A DNA stretch of 64,000 nt from contig NZ_JANQBB010000002.1 of NCBI RefSeq assembly GCF_024721975.1, positions 744,001 through 808,000 on the forward strand. The letters are read 5' to 3'. The translations under genes and the position numbers were made by a program. Below are positions 1-10,252 of the stretch, piece by piece. The stretch comes from Paenibacillus endoradicis. GTDB taxonomy: Bacteria > Bacillota > Bacilli > Paenibacillales > Paenibacillaceae. Each line of letters begins with the position of its first letter. Position 1 is the stretch's first letter. The notes beneath the pieces are model-generated. The model did not search any database. It was not told the origin of the DNA and saw only the letters and a list, made by a program, of their open reading frames with translations.

Positions 1-802
1 ATAGTACCTTTAATACTTTGCCAGATGGGTCAAGTTTTTCCCATAGTTTTGCTGGCAACTTAAATTCCAGCACGCTATTAATAAATTCCCGAGTCAGTGG
101 TTGCACAGGATTTGCAAAAATTTCATATACATTGCCATCTTCAATTACTTTGCCGTTTTGCATAATGGCAACCCGGTGACATAGTTCCTTTACCACTTCC
201 ATCTCATGAGTGATAAGCACGATGGTAAGCCCCAACTTACGATTAATTTCTCGAAGTAGTGATAGAATGGACTGTGTAGTCATTGGATCAAGCGCTGACG
301 TTGCTTCATCGCATAACAGCACTTGTGGATCATTTGCCAGAGAGCGTGCGATACCGACACGCTGTTTTTGACCTCCGCTTAATTGGGCAGGGTAGCTATC
401 TGCCTTATCTCCAAGACCAACGAGCTGAAGCAAATCCGTAACTTTGCTATGAATAGCCGATTTTGGTGTATCCGCAGCTTCCAAAGCAAGCGCAACATTC
501 TCAAATACAGTTTTACTTCCGACAAGATAGAAATGTTGAAAGATCATTCCTATCTTTTGACGAGCGATTCTCAGATCATTTTTATTCAAAGTGGTGAGGT
601 CAACGCCGTTCACTAGCACATTACCAGAGGTTGGCTTCTCAAGCAGATTAATGCAGCGCAACACCGAGCTTTTGCCTGCACCACTATAACCGACGATTCC
701 AAATATTTCACCTTTTGCGATATGAAGATTGACGTGGTCGACGCCAACGACTGTGCCTTTATTTGTTTTGTATAGCTTGTGTAAGTCAATGAGTTGAATC
801 AA
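1..802 (-). CDS. metN: Methionine import ATP-binding protein MetN (partial)
   Basis: ATPase subunit of the MetNIQ D/L-methionine importer, acting at the inner face of the membrane. About 267 residues are visible; the C-terminal NIL/ACT-type domain and the stop lie beyond the window start, as the family is usually about 340 residues. Visible motifs are Walker A GYSGAGKSS (about residues 38-46), signature LSGGQKQRVGIARSL, Walker B VLLCDEATSALD and the switch histidine in LITHEME. The start is a TTG at 802 with AGGAGG just upstream; no ATG fits. metI and metQ are expected further left. No SAM riboswitch (S-box) was seen upstream, although many Bacillales metN operons have one. The neighbouring MetE-like gene agrees with a methionine role. 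Confidence 0.9.
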   Translation of the reverse strand, partial: MIQLIDLHKLYKTNKGTVVGVDHVNLHIAKGEIFGIVGYSGAGKSSVLRCINLLEKPTSGNVLVNGVDLTTLNKNDLRIARQKIGMIFQHFYLVGSKTVFENVALALEAADTPKSAIHSKVTDLLQLVGLGDKADSYPAQLSGGQKQRVGIARSLANDPQVLLCDEATSALDPMTTQSILSLLREINRKLGLTIVLITHEMEVVKELCHRVAIMQNGKVIEDGNVYEIFANPVQPLTREFINSVLEFKLPAKLWEKLDPSGKVLKVL

Positions 803-1135
803 CCTGAATCCTCCTAGCACACCAGTTACCTAGTTTACAATGCATCTATTTATGAAGCCATCTATTTCCGACGATTTCGATATGAATTAGTATAACAAAT
901 ATTTTCAGTTTATGAACAATTATATTCCCCTTTTTCTTAGTATTTTTTTATTTAAACAAACTACTATTATACTATATTAGATGAAAAAATAATTAATATA
1001 TGTAATTTATATCATTTTCATTTTTTCAAACATCTTCATTGATCGATTCTCTCTTACTATTATTGATAATTTGGTCAAAATCATTCATACCTTACGAACT
1101 CTATACTACTTTTAATACATGTTTATTCAAAGGAA
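803..1135. other. Gene-free AT-rich stretch upstream of metN
   Basis: No convincing gene here. It is strongly AT-rich (long A/T runs around 945-1030), fitting an UP-element-rich promoter for the minus-strand metN. A possible -10 (TATACT on the minus strand, 889-894) lies near the gene, but the matching -35 is poor. A search by eye for S-box or T-box core motifs on the minus strand found none. Confidence 0.4.
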
Positions 1136-1182
1136 AAAGGATGGCTCTTTGGTCTATTAACGACCTTCAGAGCCATCCTTTT
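1136..1182 (-). terminator. Rho-independent terminator of the MetE-like gene
   Basis: Arms AAGGATGGCTCT and AGAGCCATCCTT flank a loop that itself contains GGTC/GACC. On the minus strand the stem is followed by TTTTTCCTTTG. It lies about 45 nt past the stop of the gene at 1227-2387. Confidence 0.85.
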
Positions 1183-1226
1183 GTATCACCTTCGCAACTA
1201 CACACTGTTACGATGCCGATTGAACA

Positions 1227-2387
1227 TTATTTATCCCAATATTGCTGGGCAATTCTTAATCCTTGATTAATCTTCATCCACTGCTCAGTTTCAGTTAATT
1301 CATTACCACCATCACAGGACGCAAAGCCACATTGATGAGAAAGTAACAATCTATCCTTGTCAATAATTTTTGATGCTTCATCCAGCATTCTAATTACGCG
1401 TTCTTCATCGTCAAGTGTACTGGTTTTAGAAGATAACAAGCCAAGTACAATTTCTGTATTAGGCTTATCCTTGAAAACAGAAAGAGCCTCAAGTGATCCT
1501 GCACGTTCATCATCCCATTCAAGGAAAAAGCGATCATATTTAAGTTGCTTTAAGAACAGATTGGCAATTTTAGCATATGATCCTCCACCCATATTACGGG
1601 AATCATAGTTACCACGGCAGTTATGCGTCCACATTTTCAAGCCTAAGCTATGACCAAAATCAATTACTGTATTGTTAATGTCAATAAACTCGGTAGCAAG
1701 AGTCTGTACTTCCTCTTGATTGATGTTCTCGCCAGTATATGGAGAGTTCGGGTTGTCATCCGCAAATAGCTCCCATAAGCAATCGTCGAATTGCAGAATT
1801 TTTCCACCGACAGCAGCAAATTCCTCAACAAATTGTTTATATGCCTTAACAAGACCGTTTTTAAGCTCCTGTCTATCTTTATAAACAGATTCTTTACCAC
1901 CAATATTATCCGACCATGACAACTCGCCAAAAATATGAGATGGTGAAGGTACACACAGCTTTGTTTCACGGTCGCCAGCAAGAGCTTGGAGCTTTTTATA
2001 TGTTTTAATAAAATGATGATTCTTTCCGCTCAATTCACCAGTAATGCGCAGACCAATATCTTTTCGTGTCTCGTATTTCGAAGTTCCATCCGTGTCTCTG
2101 AAAAAATATCCATGATCTGCAATATAGCGACTAATCCCTTCAAGACCCCAGACAAAGTCCAGATGCCACATGGATTTGGAATGTTCACCATCCGTAATAA
2201 CTGACAAACCATTCTCAATTTCTTTATCCACTACAGCATGTATTGCCTCCGCTTCACATTGCTCATATCCTTCAAATTGTTGATAAAATGGATAATCGAT
2301 GTCATCACGATGTTCAATTTGTGTTTTATATTTTAGTAGATCAGCCGGTCGCAACAAGCTACCTACGATTTGAAATTTATTGCACAT
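1227..2387 (-). CDS. MetE-C-domain-like methyltransferase (YxjG/YxjH type)
   Basis: 386 residues, the size of single-domain relatives of the C-terminal half of cobalamin-independent methionine synthase such as B. subtilis YxjG/YxjH. These are thought to make or salvage methionine by methyl transfer to homocysteine; the methyl donor for this subgroup is not settled. It starts MCNKFQIVGSLLRP, the usual GS.LRP opening; ITDGEHSK, the central QFDDCLWELF and the C-terminal HQCGFAS (zinc-ligand-type cysteine) fit the family. AGGAGG lies just upstream of the ATG. Upstream there is no S-box, but TATAACT occurs twice close together (about 2480-2500), which could be a LysR-type activator site. Its own terminator follows. 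Metabolic context with metN supports methionine supply. Confidence 0.8.
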   Translation of the reverse strand: MCNKFQIVGSLLRPADLLKYKTQIEHRDDIDYPFYQQFEGYEQCEAEAIHAVVDKEIENGLSVITDGEHSKSMWHLDFVWGLEGISRYIADHGYFFRDTDGTSKYETRKDIGLRITGELSGKNHHFIKTYKKLQALAGDRETKLCVPSPSHIFGELSWSDNIGGKESVYKDRQELKNGLVKAYKQFVEEFAAVGGKILQFDDCLWELFADDNPNSPYTGENINQEEVQTLATEFIDINNTVIDFGHSLGLKMWTHNCRGNYDSRNMGGGSYAKIANLFLKQLKYDRFFLEWDDERAGSLEALSVFKDKPNTEIVLGLLSSKTSTLDDEERVIRMLDEASKIIDKDRLLLSHQCGFASCDGGNELTETEQWMKINQGLRIAQQYWDK

Positions 2388-2571
2388 AAAAAAACCTCCT
2401 CAATCTAGAACATGTCAATTTGTAATGCTCTGATTGTAGCATGGAGAAGTAATGTATACGTAACACTTAAAAACCATATCCAGTTATAGTTTTTAGTTAT
2501 AACAATAACCAAAAGAAGTCAATATACGTTAACAAGAAATAGCAATTATCTCCATTACAAAAGATGAATAC

Positions 2572-2612
2572 AAATAACTCGAATAGTCTTTTGAAGACTT
2601 TCCGAGTTATTT
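2572..2612. terminator. Hairpin terminator downstream of the GH84 gene
   Basis: Arms AAATAACTCG and CGAGTTATTT enclose a second hairpin AGTCTTTTGAAGACT. It lies 18 nt past the stop of the minus-strand GH84 gene. The T-run is better on the plus side (GCTTTTTT) than on the minus side, so it may work both ways. Confidence 0.7.
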
Positions 2613-2629
2613 GCTTTTTTACACTTTAT

Positions 2630-5600
2630 TTATTTTTCCATTTCCAATAATCTCATTATAACCGTTATTGCTTCTGCTCTTGTTGTCGTCTCGTTTGGAT
2701 CAAACTGGTTGTCACCGCGACCGATCATTACGCCATTACTCGCTACCACTGCGACCGCATCTTTCGCCCATACCGGAATATTATCCTTGTCTGCGAAAAT
2801 CAATTCCTTATCCGTTTCCACATTCATTCTATATACTATGCGCATAGCTGATTCTAATAAAGCACTCATCTCGACACGGCTAATTTCTGCGTTTGGTCTA
2901 AAAGTGCCATCCGCATACCCATTCACAATACCTGCCTGAACAGCAAGTGATATCGAGTCTTTCGCCCAATCGCCAATCTCTGCTGTATCCTTGAAGAGAA
3001 GTTCCGATTGAACACCCTTAAGTTTCAATGCACGAACCAACATAACGATAAACTCTTCACGGGTAATCGAAGCCTCCGGCTTGAAACTACCATCAGGATA
3101 ACCACTAATAATACCTTGAATAACCGCTTGCTTAATCATTTCCTCCGCCCAATGTCCTTGAATATCCTCAAGGTCAACACTTGGTTCAACAGGTTCACTT
3201 TCGCTGAGTCCAAACACAGCAAGCTTTGCCACGTCACTAACTTCTACTGTAATTTCATTCCCAGATACTGTTCCCCCTATTGAAATCCAAGTCTTTTTCT
3301 CCTCGTCATAATAAGAAATGGATGGCGTTTGATCCTCTCCAAGTTTGCTCGGATCAAACTTTACAGTTATCGTAATCGGTTTTATGAAATCTTCTGAGAT
3401 GTTTTTAGCAATGCCAAAGACCGGACTGACCAATATATCTTCGTCAGTAATTAATGCAGACGGATCGAGTATCTTCTCTATCGTCAGCTGTAATTGTTGG
3501 TTAATTGCTCCAACTGGAACATGTACTATAATTTCGTCATTAAGATTAGCTGTTCCAGTGCCGCCAATCGGAATGTTAAGCTTACCATCATTTTGAATAG
3601 GCTCTGGATCAACATAATTTGTTGAACCAGCGGCTACTTTCACCGTCACAGTATACGTTTGTGTCGTTCCATCTTCCGCCGTTACCATGTATGTTACCTT
3701 TGAAGTGAAGTTATTCGCCGTTGTTCCACTCACTTGCTCAGTTCCATCTACCTCTACCTTAGTTCCTGTACTAGTAAATGTTGCGATCAGCGCTTTTACA
3801 TTTGTACCACGAGGAACAGTCAGTGCAATGTTTGTACCGTTAATCTTTCCTCTTACTGCAGGCGACAAGTTCATGAAGCCGAATTCTATTATTTCTTTCT
3901 CACTACTTAAGGCTACTGTTACTGTCACCGTCACGGTGTACGTTTGCGTTGTGCCATCTTCCGCTGTTACTCTGTACGTTACCGGTGAAGTAAAGTCATT
4001 CGCCGTTGTTCCACTCACTTGCTCGGTTCCATCTACCTCTACTAAAGTTCCCGTACTAGTGAATGTCGCGATTAGCGCACTTACATTTGTGCCGTAAGGA
4101 ACAATAAGATCAATATTTGTTCCGTCAATTGTTCCAGTTACTGCAGGCGACAAGTCCATGAAGCTGAATTCCGTTAGTTCCTTCTCACTACTTGCGGTAA
4201 CTGTTACGGTCACAGTATATGTTAGCGTTGTTCCATCTTGCGCCGTTACGGTGTACATTACCGGTGTAGTAAAGTCATTCGCCGTTATTCCGCTTACTTG
4301 CTCGGTTCCATCTACCTCCACTAAAGTTCCCGTACTAGTGAATGTCGCGATTAGTGCACTTACATCTGTACCGTAAGGAACAATAAGATCAATATTTTTC
4401 TCGTTAATCATTCCTATCACAGCAGGTGACAATTCTTTGAAGCTAAAAGCTAGTATCTCCTTTGAACTACTTGTGACTACTGTTACAGTCACTATATAGG
4501 TTTGCGTTGTTCCATCTTCTGCCGTTACAATGTATGCTACCTGAGAAGTGAAGTCATTGGCTGTTGTCCCGCTCACTTGATCAATTCCATCCACCTGTAT
4601 CGAAGATCCAGTACTAGTAAATGTAGCGATCAATGCACTTACATCTGTGTCCTCAGGAACAATAAGTTCAATATTTACTCCATTAATGGTTCCTGTCACT
4701 GCTGGAGACAAGCCCATAAAGTTGAATTCTGTTATTTCCTTCTCACTACTTGCAGCTACTGTTACGGTCACCGTATAAGTTTGCGTACTTCCATCTTGTG
4801 CCGTTACAATGTACGCTACCTGAGAAGTAAAGTCATTCGCTGTTGTCCCACTTACTTGATCTACTCCATCTACTTGCACCAAAGTTCCAGTACTAGTGAA
4901 TGTCGCAATCAATGCACTTACATCTGTACCGTTAGGGACAGTAAGATCAATGTTTGTTCCGTTAATTGTTGCTGTCACTGCTGGAGATAAGTCCATAAAG
5001 CTGAATTCCTTTATTTCCTTCTCATCGCTTGCAACTTCTACAAGCTTACTTTGCGCATCTAACAGAGATGATACGGCTGCGTCTACTTCTACTTGGGTCG
5101 CATATTGCTTGTTGTTCACTGTTTTTGCAACCGTTAATGCTTGGCTGAATACGTTCCAGCTTTCAACTGTATAATCAGCCTGCACTTTCGTATCTGCTTC
5201 AGAAATTGCTGCCAATAGGGCTGTTTTATTAGCCTCTGCTGGTATTAATTCTTTGTTGGTTGAAATATTCAGTTCATAAATGATTGGTTGAACATTACCC
5301 CAAGTTAATTTAATTTCAAAAATATGATCATAGGTTGAATTGTAAATAGTCGTTAAACTTTTATTTAAAAACCCTAATTCAACCCATTGGTCAGTACCAA
5401 CCCGAGCACTTACTGTAGCGTTCGAAATGGCATTTGAACCTTGAACAATTGTGAGTACCGCTACATCTGTTTTCTCCGACAAACGATAAATCAATGATCC
5501 ATCTGCACGATTCGTCATATTCGGTTTAAACGCAGTCGTTAGATTACCATCAACTAAACGTCCAGGACCAAATCCTTCTTCCTCAATTGGATCTACAACA

Positions 5601-8600
5601 AAGGTTGGATTGTTCTCCGTATCAACATACTGGCCACCATTAATGACGAACTCATTAATATGCGCAAATCTTTCTAAATAATTTGCTGTATACACAATTC
5701 GAACATATTTGGCCTCAATACCGCCTATATTATCATTACCATAATAATAATTTCCTGGGTTAGCAGAATCATGTGTGTAGCCATCAGCAATCATGTCAGC
5801 GTAATTTGGTTTACCACCTGCAAGGTTATCTATACCATCACCTAAAGTAATGACATCTGTCCAATTGATGTTGTCCATCGACAGTTGAACTTTTGCATCT
5901 CGAATATAGTCAACATTATTTTCCTCATTGTAAACACGTAAACTATTAAAAATTCGCGGTTCACCTACTGAATAAGTGATGTACTGTCCCTTTCTCTGAT
6001 AATCAGTAAAGATAGCTTTCGTGCCAAAATTTTTATCGAAAGGAGCTAGCAGAGTACCCGCGTTTCTTGAATCGTTGGCTCCATACGAAGAAGAGATTCC
6101 CATATCCGATTCAACAAAACTTGGTCCATAGAGTTCCTTGGATGAAACACTAAATTCATTCAAATCGAATGTAATATCTTCATCAGTGTCGTTAAGTAAT
6201 CTTACGTATTTGGCAATGGCTCCCTCAATAGGAGTATTCCATTCTACTTCATTCGCAGAAGCCTGTAACGTTAATTTACCACTGGTTTCACTTACTGTTA
6301 CACTATCTAGTTCTTTGATACGATCTAATTTCACACCTACATATTGTTGCGGTTTCAATGTAATATTAGTCGTTTCAGCCAAACTTGTATTTTCTAGTGA
6401 ATGGTGGGATGCAATATTTTTATAATTATCGTTATTTGTATACGTATATTCGGAAGACAATTTTGCAACGTCCACACGAATTTCACTAAACTTGATCCAT
6501 ACGTTTACATTTTTTAGATTTTTCAGACGGACATATCTTGCTTTAATACCTGTTAAATCTTCCTCAACCTTATCTAGGCCTGAAGACTTTCCTGTATATT
6601 TCTTATATAAGGTGTAGTTCACATTATCAGTTGAATATTCTAACTGGTACTCTGTCCACTTGTCACCATTATCTCTACCTACAGCAAAGTAAACTCTACC
6701 TAAATCAATTTCCTTTTGTAAATCTACACCAATATAATCTCCAACAACAGACGTATCTTTAATTGTTCCTGAAGGGTTATACCAAATAAAAGAAGCGTCA
6801 TTACTATCGAATAGATTAGCCTGAGTTCCTTGATACACTTTAAAATGACTTGGAACCATTAGCGTGTATTGTAGTGTATCCGTTACTACCTTGGCCTCAT
6901 TAACCACAATATCTTTAATACCAAACCAAGTATTTGTACGATCATTCGTTGCGATTAAACGAATCCCTCTTGCTTTCAGATTTAAATTTTCTAAAACAAT
7001 TTTATTGATATTTCCATATTGAGTACCTTCGATATCAATCCAGTTTTCTCCATCAACGGTGTATTGTGCTTTACTTGCTCCAAAGGTATCAGAATTATTG
7101 GATCCTTGACCTAATTCAAAGCGTACCGTATTAAATGCAAGAATTTTTTCGTATAGTACTCCAATATATGTACCCATCGTAATCGTATTAGGGTTTTTAA
7201 AGATTACTTCAGTACCCAAGTTATTATCTAATAGATTTTCTAAGCTACCAGTAGGAGTATCTGCCCGATTGGTAATAACTCTAGCAAAATTACTATCAGG
7301 GTTTACACTAGATTGAACCTTAATTGAAACATCATTTAACAGTGTTTTGATAAACGGTACGATATGTTGGACTCCTACTTCAGCATATTCATAATGATCA
7401 ATGTAGCGGAACGGATGCTTTAGTGACGCATCGAAAGCTGCTTGACCTTGACTATAGTTTTCCCATATCGCAGAGCTATTTCCACTTTCATGAGCAATCT
7501 CAGCATTTAATAAAAAGATCGCTGCAGTTGCAGTATCTATAGCACTATCTAACCAATAGACAATCTGATCTCTAGTTCTTGGATTACCAGGATTATCTTT
7601 ATAGGTTATTGCTGCATCGCGAATAATCTCGAATTCTACAATTAAAGCTTGAGCTTTATCCGTAATTTTACCTTTACCTAATGCTGCTTTAAACTCATTT
7701 AACTTTGGAGCTAATTCAACTGATTCTTGCAATACAGCTACACGACTATCCATATTTTGATTAATCATATGTTTTGATAACTCTCTAAGAGCATTCGAAG
7801 CAGCAGTTTCATTAATGTTTAAATGGTCCATGTAGGCAAATGAGTCAGACCAGTTTTGTCTTGCCTGATCAACATTATCCCAAATATTCCACGCATAATC
7901 AGCATTAGCAAAAATAGCTGATTTACTCGCTTCTGATTGTTGCATTGGATTTAATACAATACCTTCAATATTAGCTGGGTTAACATTAGGCTGTAAAAAT
8001 GTTTCATTGCCGCCCATAATTAAGTGTTTTTTAGAGTTATCCGTACAAGGCCAGTTGATCCAAAGGTATGGTCCTCTTCCAGCATTATTAGTGAAATCTT
8101 GGGTAAATTTATTCGAAACCTCTCCCCAAACCCTCCCGCCGGTTTGAACGATACTAACAGACTTCGGCAATTGTTTTAACGTTTGGATTTGGGCACTATC
8201 TCCCCAACCCATGTAATCATTGGGACAGAAAATCATATCCGTTACTAAACCATCATATGTTGACTGTTGCTCAATTAACCAATTGGATAGATCGATCATC
8301 AGCTTCACATACGTTTGGGCCCCTTGTGCCGGAACCCCTGCATCATCTGCAAGAATACCAAACTTTCTAACACCCGTATTTAACAATTGGGTAAACTTTG
8401 CTTTAATAATAGTTAAATCTGCTTGATAATTTTCTTCCGTATTAAAACGAATAGCATTATTCATAAATGGATGAAGAGTATACACAAACCTAGTTTTACT
8501 AGCATTACCCGCTTCAGCAAGTTTGCTAATTTTCACAAGTTCTTCTTCCGTATATGATTCTCTCCATTTACTATTATGTTTAGGATCATCCTTGGGCGCA

Positions 8601-9235
8601 TAGATATAAGAATTCATTTTGAACTCTCCACCAAAGGTCATCAATTCAGCACGATCTTCATTGGACCAAGGCTCCCCATAATACCCTTCAATGAAACCTC
8701 TTCCTTTTACATCTGCATAGTCTTTAATCGTTAATGCTTCAATTGTACGATCATTCATCTGTTTAAAAATATGTTTTACAGTCGTTACTCCATAAAACGC
8801 AGAATCAACATCTTTTCCTAGCACAGCAATAACATTATCATCGATAGAGATAATATTGGCATCAAGCTTTGCTAATATTGTTGAATCTCTTAATTTCTGA
8901 CTTTCAAAATAATTATCTACATATTCATTTGACTCATAAATACCAACTAGAAAATTCGTTTTATCTTCAACAATGCTACTTGATTCTGTGAATTTAATAT
9001 TTTTGACCGCTAATACTTTTTCAACTCTTTTTTTCGTATAAGAATCTACTTTCGATTCATATACGATATTTATCTTTTCACTTACTTCAAATTGCTTATC
9101 ATGATAGTTAACTTCATGAGGATTTGGATAAATTGTATACGGCACAGTTGCAGCAGCAGCTACTGGTCCATTTATTCCAGCAAAGCTACCAATGATCATT
9201 GTAAAAATTAACACTAATACAATCCCTTTTTTCAT
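2630..9235 (-). CDS. SLH-anchored GH84 beta-N-acetylglucosaminidase
   Basis: 2201 residues, a cell-surface exo-hexosaminidase likely acting on GlcNAc-containing glycans. Domains in order: Sec signal peptide (1-28); GH20b-like N-domain (about 30-175); GH84 catalytic domain from GRGFIEGYYGEPW (about 177), with the paired acids in ILADDAG at D297/D298 (the same numbers as the catalytic pair I recall for Clostridium perfringens NagJ); several CBM32/F5-8C-like modules to about 1330; a FIVAR-like helical module (about 1350-1420); five tandem Ig-like repeats of about 93 residues; a ZU5-like beta module; and three SLH repeats at the C-terminus (HWAEEMIKQAVIQGIISGYP and two more) that bind secondary cell-wall polymer. 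It is a single-gene unit between terminators. Catalytic assignment is strong; the natural glycan is unknown. Confidence 0.9.
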   Translation of the reverse strand: MKKGIVLVLIFTMIIGSFAGINGPVAAAATVPYTIYPNPHEVNYHDKQFEVSEKINIVYESKVDSYTKKRVEKVLAVKNIKFTESSSIVEDKTNFLVGIYESNEYVDNYFESQKLRDSTILAKLDANIISIDDNVIAVLGKDVDSAFYGVTTVKHIFKQMNDRTIEALTIKDYADVKGRGFIEGYYGEPWSNEDRAELMTFGGEFKMNSYIYAPKDDPKHNSKWRESYTEEELVKISKLAEAGNASKTRFVYTLHPFMNNAIRFNTEENYQADLTIIKAKFTQLLNTGVRKFGILADDAGVPAQGAQTYVKLMIDLSNWLIEQQSTYDGLVTDMIFCPNDYMGWGDSAQIQTLKQLPKSVSIVQTGGRVWGEVSNKFTQDFTNNAGRGPYLWINWPCTDNSKKHLIMGGNETFLQPNVNPANIEGIVLNPMQQSEASKSAIFANADYAWNIWDNVDQARQNWSDSFAYMDHLNINETAASNALRELSKHMINQNMDSRVAVLQESVELAPKLNEFKAALGKGKITDKAQALIVEFEIIRDAAITYKDNPGNPRTRDQIVYWLDSAIDTATAAIFLLNAEIAHESGNSSAIWENYSQGQAAFDASLKHPFRYIDHYEYAEVGVQHIVPFIKTLLNDVSIKVQSSVNPDSNFARVITNRADTPTGSLENLLDNNLGTEVIFKNPNTITMGTYIGVLYEKILAFNTVRFELGQGSNNSDTFGASKAQYTVDGENWIDIEGTQYGNINKIVLENLNLKARGIRLIATNDRTNTWFGIKDIVVNEAKVVTDTLQYTLMVPSHFKVYQGTQANLFDSNDASFIWYNPSGTIKDTSVVGDYIGVDLQKEIDLGRVYFAVGRDNGDKWTEYQLEYSTDNVNYTLYKKYTGKSSGLDKVEEDLTGIKARYVRLKNLKNVNVWIKFSEIRVDVAKLSSEYTYTNNDNYKNIASHHSLENTSLAETTNITLKPQQYVGVKLDRIKELDSVTVSETSGKLTLQASANEVEWNTPIEGAIAKYVRLLNDTDEDITFDLNEFSVSSKELYGPSFVESDMGISSSYGANDSRNAGTLLAPFDKNFGTKAIFTDYQRKGQYITYSVGEPRIFNSLRVYNEENNVDYIRDAKVQLSMDNINWTDVITLGDGIDNLAGGKPNYADMIADGYTHDSANPGNYYYGNDNIGGIEAKYVRIVYTANYLERFAHINEFVINGGQYVDTENNPTFVVDPIEEEGFGPGRLVDGNLTTAFKPNMTNRADGSLIYRLSEKTDVAVLTIVQGSNAISNATVSARVGTDQWVELGFLNKSLTTIYNSTYDHIFEIKLTWGNVQPIIYELNISTNKELIPAEANKTALLAAISEADTKVQADYTVESWNVFSQALTVAKTVNNKQYATQVEVDAAVSSLLDAQSKLVEVASDEKEIKEFSFMDLSPAVTATINGTNIDLTVPNGTDVSALIATFTSTGTLVQVDGVDQVSGTTANDFTSQVAYIVTAQDGSTQTYTVTVTVAASSEKEITEFNFMGLSPAVTGTINGVNIELIVPEDTDVSALIATFTSTGSSIQVDGIDQVSGTTANDFTSQVAYIVTAEDGTTQTYIVTVTVVTSSSKEILAFSFKELSPAVIGMINEKNIDLIVPYGTDVSALIATFTSTGTLVEVDGTEQVSGITANDFTTPVMYTVTAQDGTTLTYTVTVTVTASSEKELTEFSFMDLSPAVTGTIDGTNIDLIVPYGTNVSALIATFTSTGTLVEVDGTEQVSGTTANDFTSPVTYRVTAEDGTTQTYTVTVTVTVALSSEKEIIEFGFMNLSPAVRGKINGTNIALTVPRGTNVKALIATFTSTGTKVEVDGTEQVSGTTANNFTSKVTYMVTAEDGTTQTYTVTVKVAAGSTNYVDPEPIQNDGKLNIPIGGTGTANLNDEIIVHVPVGAINQQLQLTIEKILDPSALITDEDILVSPVFGIAKNISEDFIKPITITVKFDPSKLGEDQTPSISYYDEEKKTWISIGGTVSGNEITVEVSDVAKLAVFGLSESEPVEPSVDLEDIQGHWAEEMIKQAVIQGIISGYPDGSFKPEASITREEFIVMLVRALKLKGVQSELLFKDTAEIGDWAKDSISLAVQAGIVNGYADGTFRPNAEISRVEMSALLESAMRIVYRMNVETDKELIFADKDNIPVWAKDAVAVVASNGVMIGRGDNQFDPNETTTRAEAITVIMRLLEMEK
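3630..5030 (-). repeat. Five tandem ~280-bp repeats inside the GH84 gene
   Basis: Each unit encodes one Ig-like module containing a LSPAV core, ALIATFTSTG and TYTVTVTV. Boundaries are near 3906, 4186, 4466 and 4746. Units are very similar at the DNA level (for example GCTCGGTTCCATCTACCTC recurs), so copy number may vary between strains by slippage or recombination, and short-read assemblies may collapse it. Confidence 0.9.
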
Positions 9236-9304
9236 TATTACCCTCCTTATTTATAAACACTATATGTATAACGCATATCTACCATAATGTCCGCAAAACA
9301 CAAA

Positions 9305-9350
9305 AAGGGCATTAGTTAAGAAGAACGAGTTCTTCATAACTAATGCCCTT
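9305..9350 (-). terminator. Terminator of the glpX-ndk-ccpN-ppsR unit
   Basis: Arms AAGGGCATTAGTTA and TAACTAATGCCCTT with an inner GAAGAAC/GTTCTTC pairing; on the minus strand followed by CTTTTTGTGTTTT. It lies about 95 nt past the ppsR stop. Confidence 0.9.
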
Positions 9351-9444
9351 GCGGTAACACGTTACGATAGTATGGATTTGACTGATATACTACACGGATG
9401 CCTATAAACTGTCAATACTAAATTTCGGTTTTGTATAAATAATG

Positions 9445-10251
9445 CTATTGCATAGATTCAAGTATAATTCCTGCTGTTTCTTCAATTGCTCGATTCGTCA
9501 CATCAATGACAGTACATCCGATTTTGTCCATAAATTGCTTGGCATGGTTCAACTCAAGTTCGACTCTTGATCTTTGAGTATATAACGATCCAGAAAGAAG
9601 TCCCAACGTTTGTAATCTTGCCTCGCGAATATGTATAAGCTGTTCTGGATGCATAGTAAGACCAAATAGACGTTTCGAATCCATTTGAGACAATAAATCT
9701 GGCGGTAGCACTTCTGGGACGATAGGAACATTAGCCGTTTTAAATCCTTTGTGAGATAAATAGATGCTGAGCGGCGTTTTCGAGGTTCTAGAAACACCGA
9801 TTAGTATGATATCCGCTTGAAGAAGTTCATTCAAATTCTTCCCGTCATCGTTTCGCACAGTATATTCTATAGCATCGATTCTGCTGTAATAATCTTCATC
9901 AAGCGTATGTAAGAGTCCTGGTAACCGGCGTGGCGATCCGTGAAATGCGTCGATGAAGCCTTGCATGGCGGGTCCCATAATATCGACTGTGGGAATATTA
10001 TGTCGAACTGCTTCCTGTCGCATCATTTCTCTTAACTCGGGTTGAACAAGTGTATACATAATTAGCGCATTGCTTACTGCAGCTTCACTCACCACATTAC
10101 GTATCTCATCTTCGTCTTGTAGATGAGAGTATCGTTTCAGCTTGACTTGATTACTATGGAACTGTTTGATGGTTGCTTTGGCTACTGCTTCCGTAGTCTC
10201 TCCAACCGAGTCAGAGCAAATATAGATCAAATGCTGGGATTCATTATTCAT
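9445..10251 (-). CDS. ppsR: Pyruvate,phosphate dikinase regulatory protein (DUF299)
   Basis: Bifunctional serine/threonine kinase and pyrophosphorylase that inactivates (ADP-dependent) and reactivates (phosphate-dependent) pyruvate,phosphate dikinase in the cytosol; B. subtilis YqfL is the homologue. About 268 residues. It shows the N-terminal IYICSDSVGETTEAV and the phosphate-binding loop GVSRTSKTPLSIYL typical of DUF299. The ATG at 10251 directly follows the ccpN stop (TAA-ATG, translational coupling) and has AAGGA upstream; an in-frame TTG at 10272 inside ccpN is possible but less likely. Pairing with ccpN is conserved in B. subtilis and fits control of the PEP/pyruvate node. No PPDK gene is in the window. 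Confidence 0.9.
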   Translation of the reverse strand: MNNESQHLIYICSDSVGETTEAVAKATIKQFHSNQVKLKRYSHLQDEDEIRNVVSEAAVSNALIMYTLVQPELREMMRQEAVRHNIPTVDIMGPAMQGFIDAFHGSPRRLPGLLHTLDEDYYSRIDAIEYTVRNDDGKNLNELLQADIILIGVSRTSKTPLSIYLSHKGFKTANVPIVPEVLPPDLLSQMDSKRLFGLTMHPEQLIHIREARLQTLGLLSGSLYTQRSRVELELNHAKQFMDKIGCTVIDVTNRAIEETAGIILESMQ

Positions 10252-10252
10252 T

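Noticed and set aside
803..1226. Possible SAM riboswitch upstream of metN or the MetE-like gene
   Set aside because: Neither upstream region contains the conserved S-box core on the minus strand by eye.
3630..5030. Regularly spaced repeats that could be taken for a CRISPR or microsatellite array
   Set aside because: They are about 280-bp protein-coding units in one open frame with no spacers.
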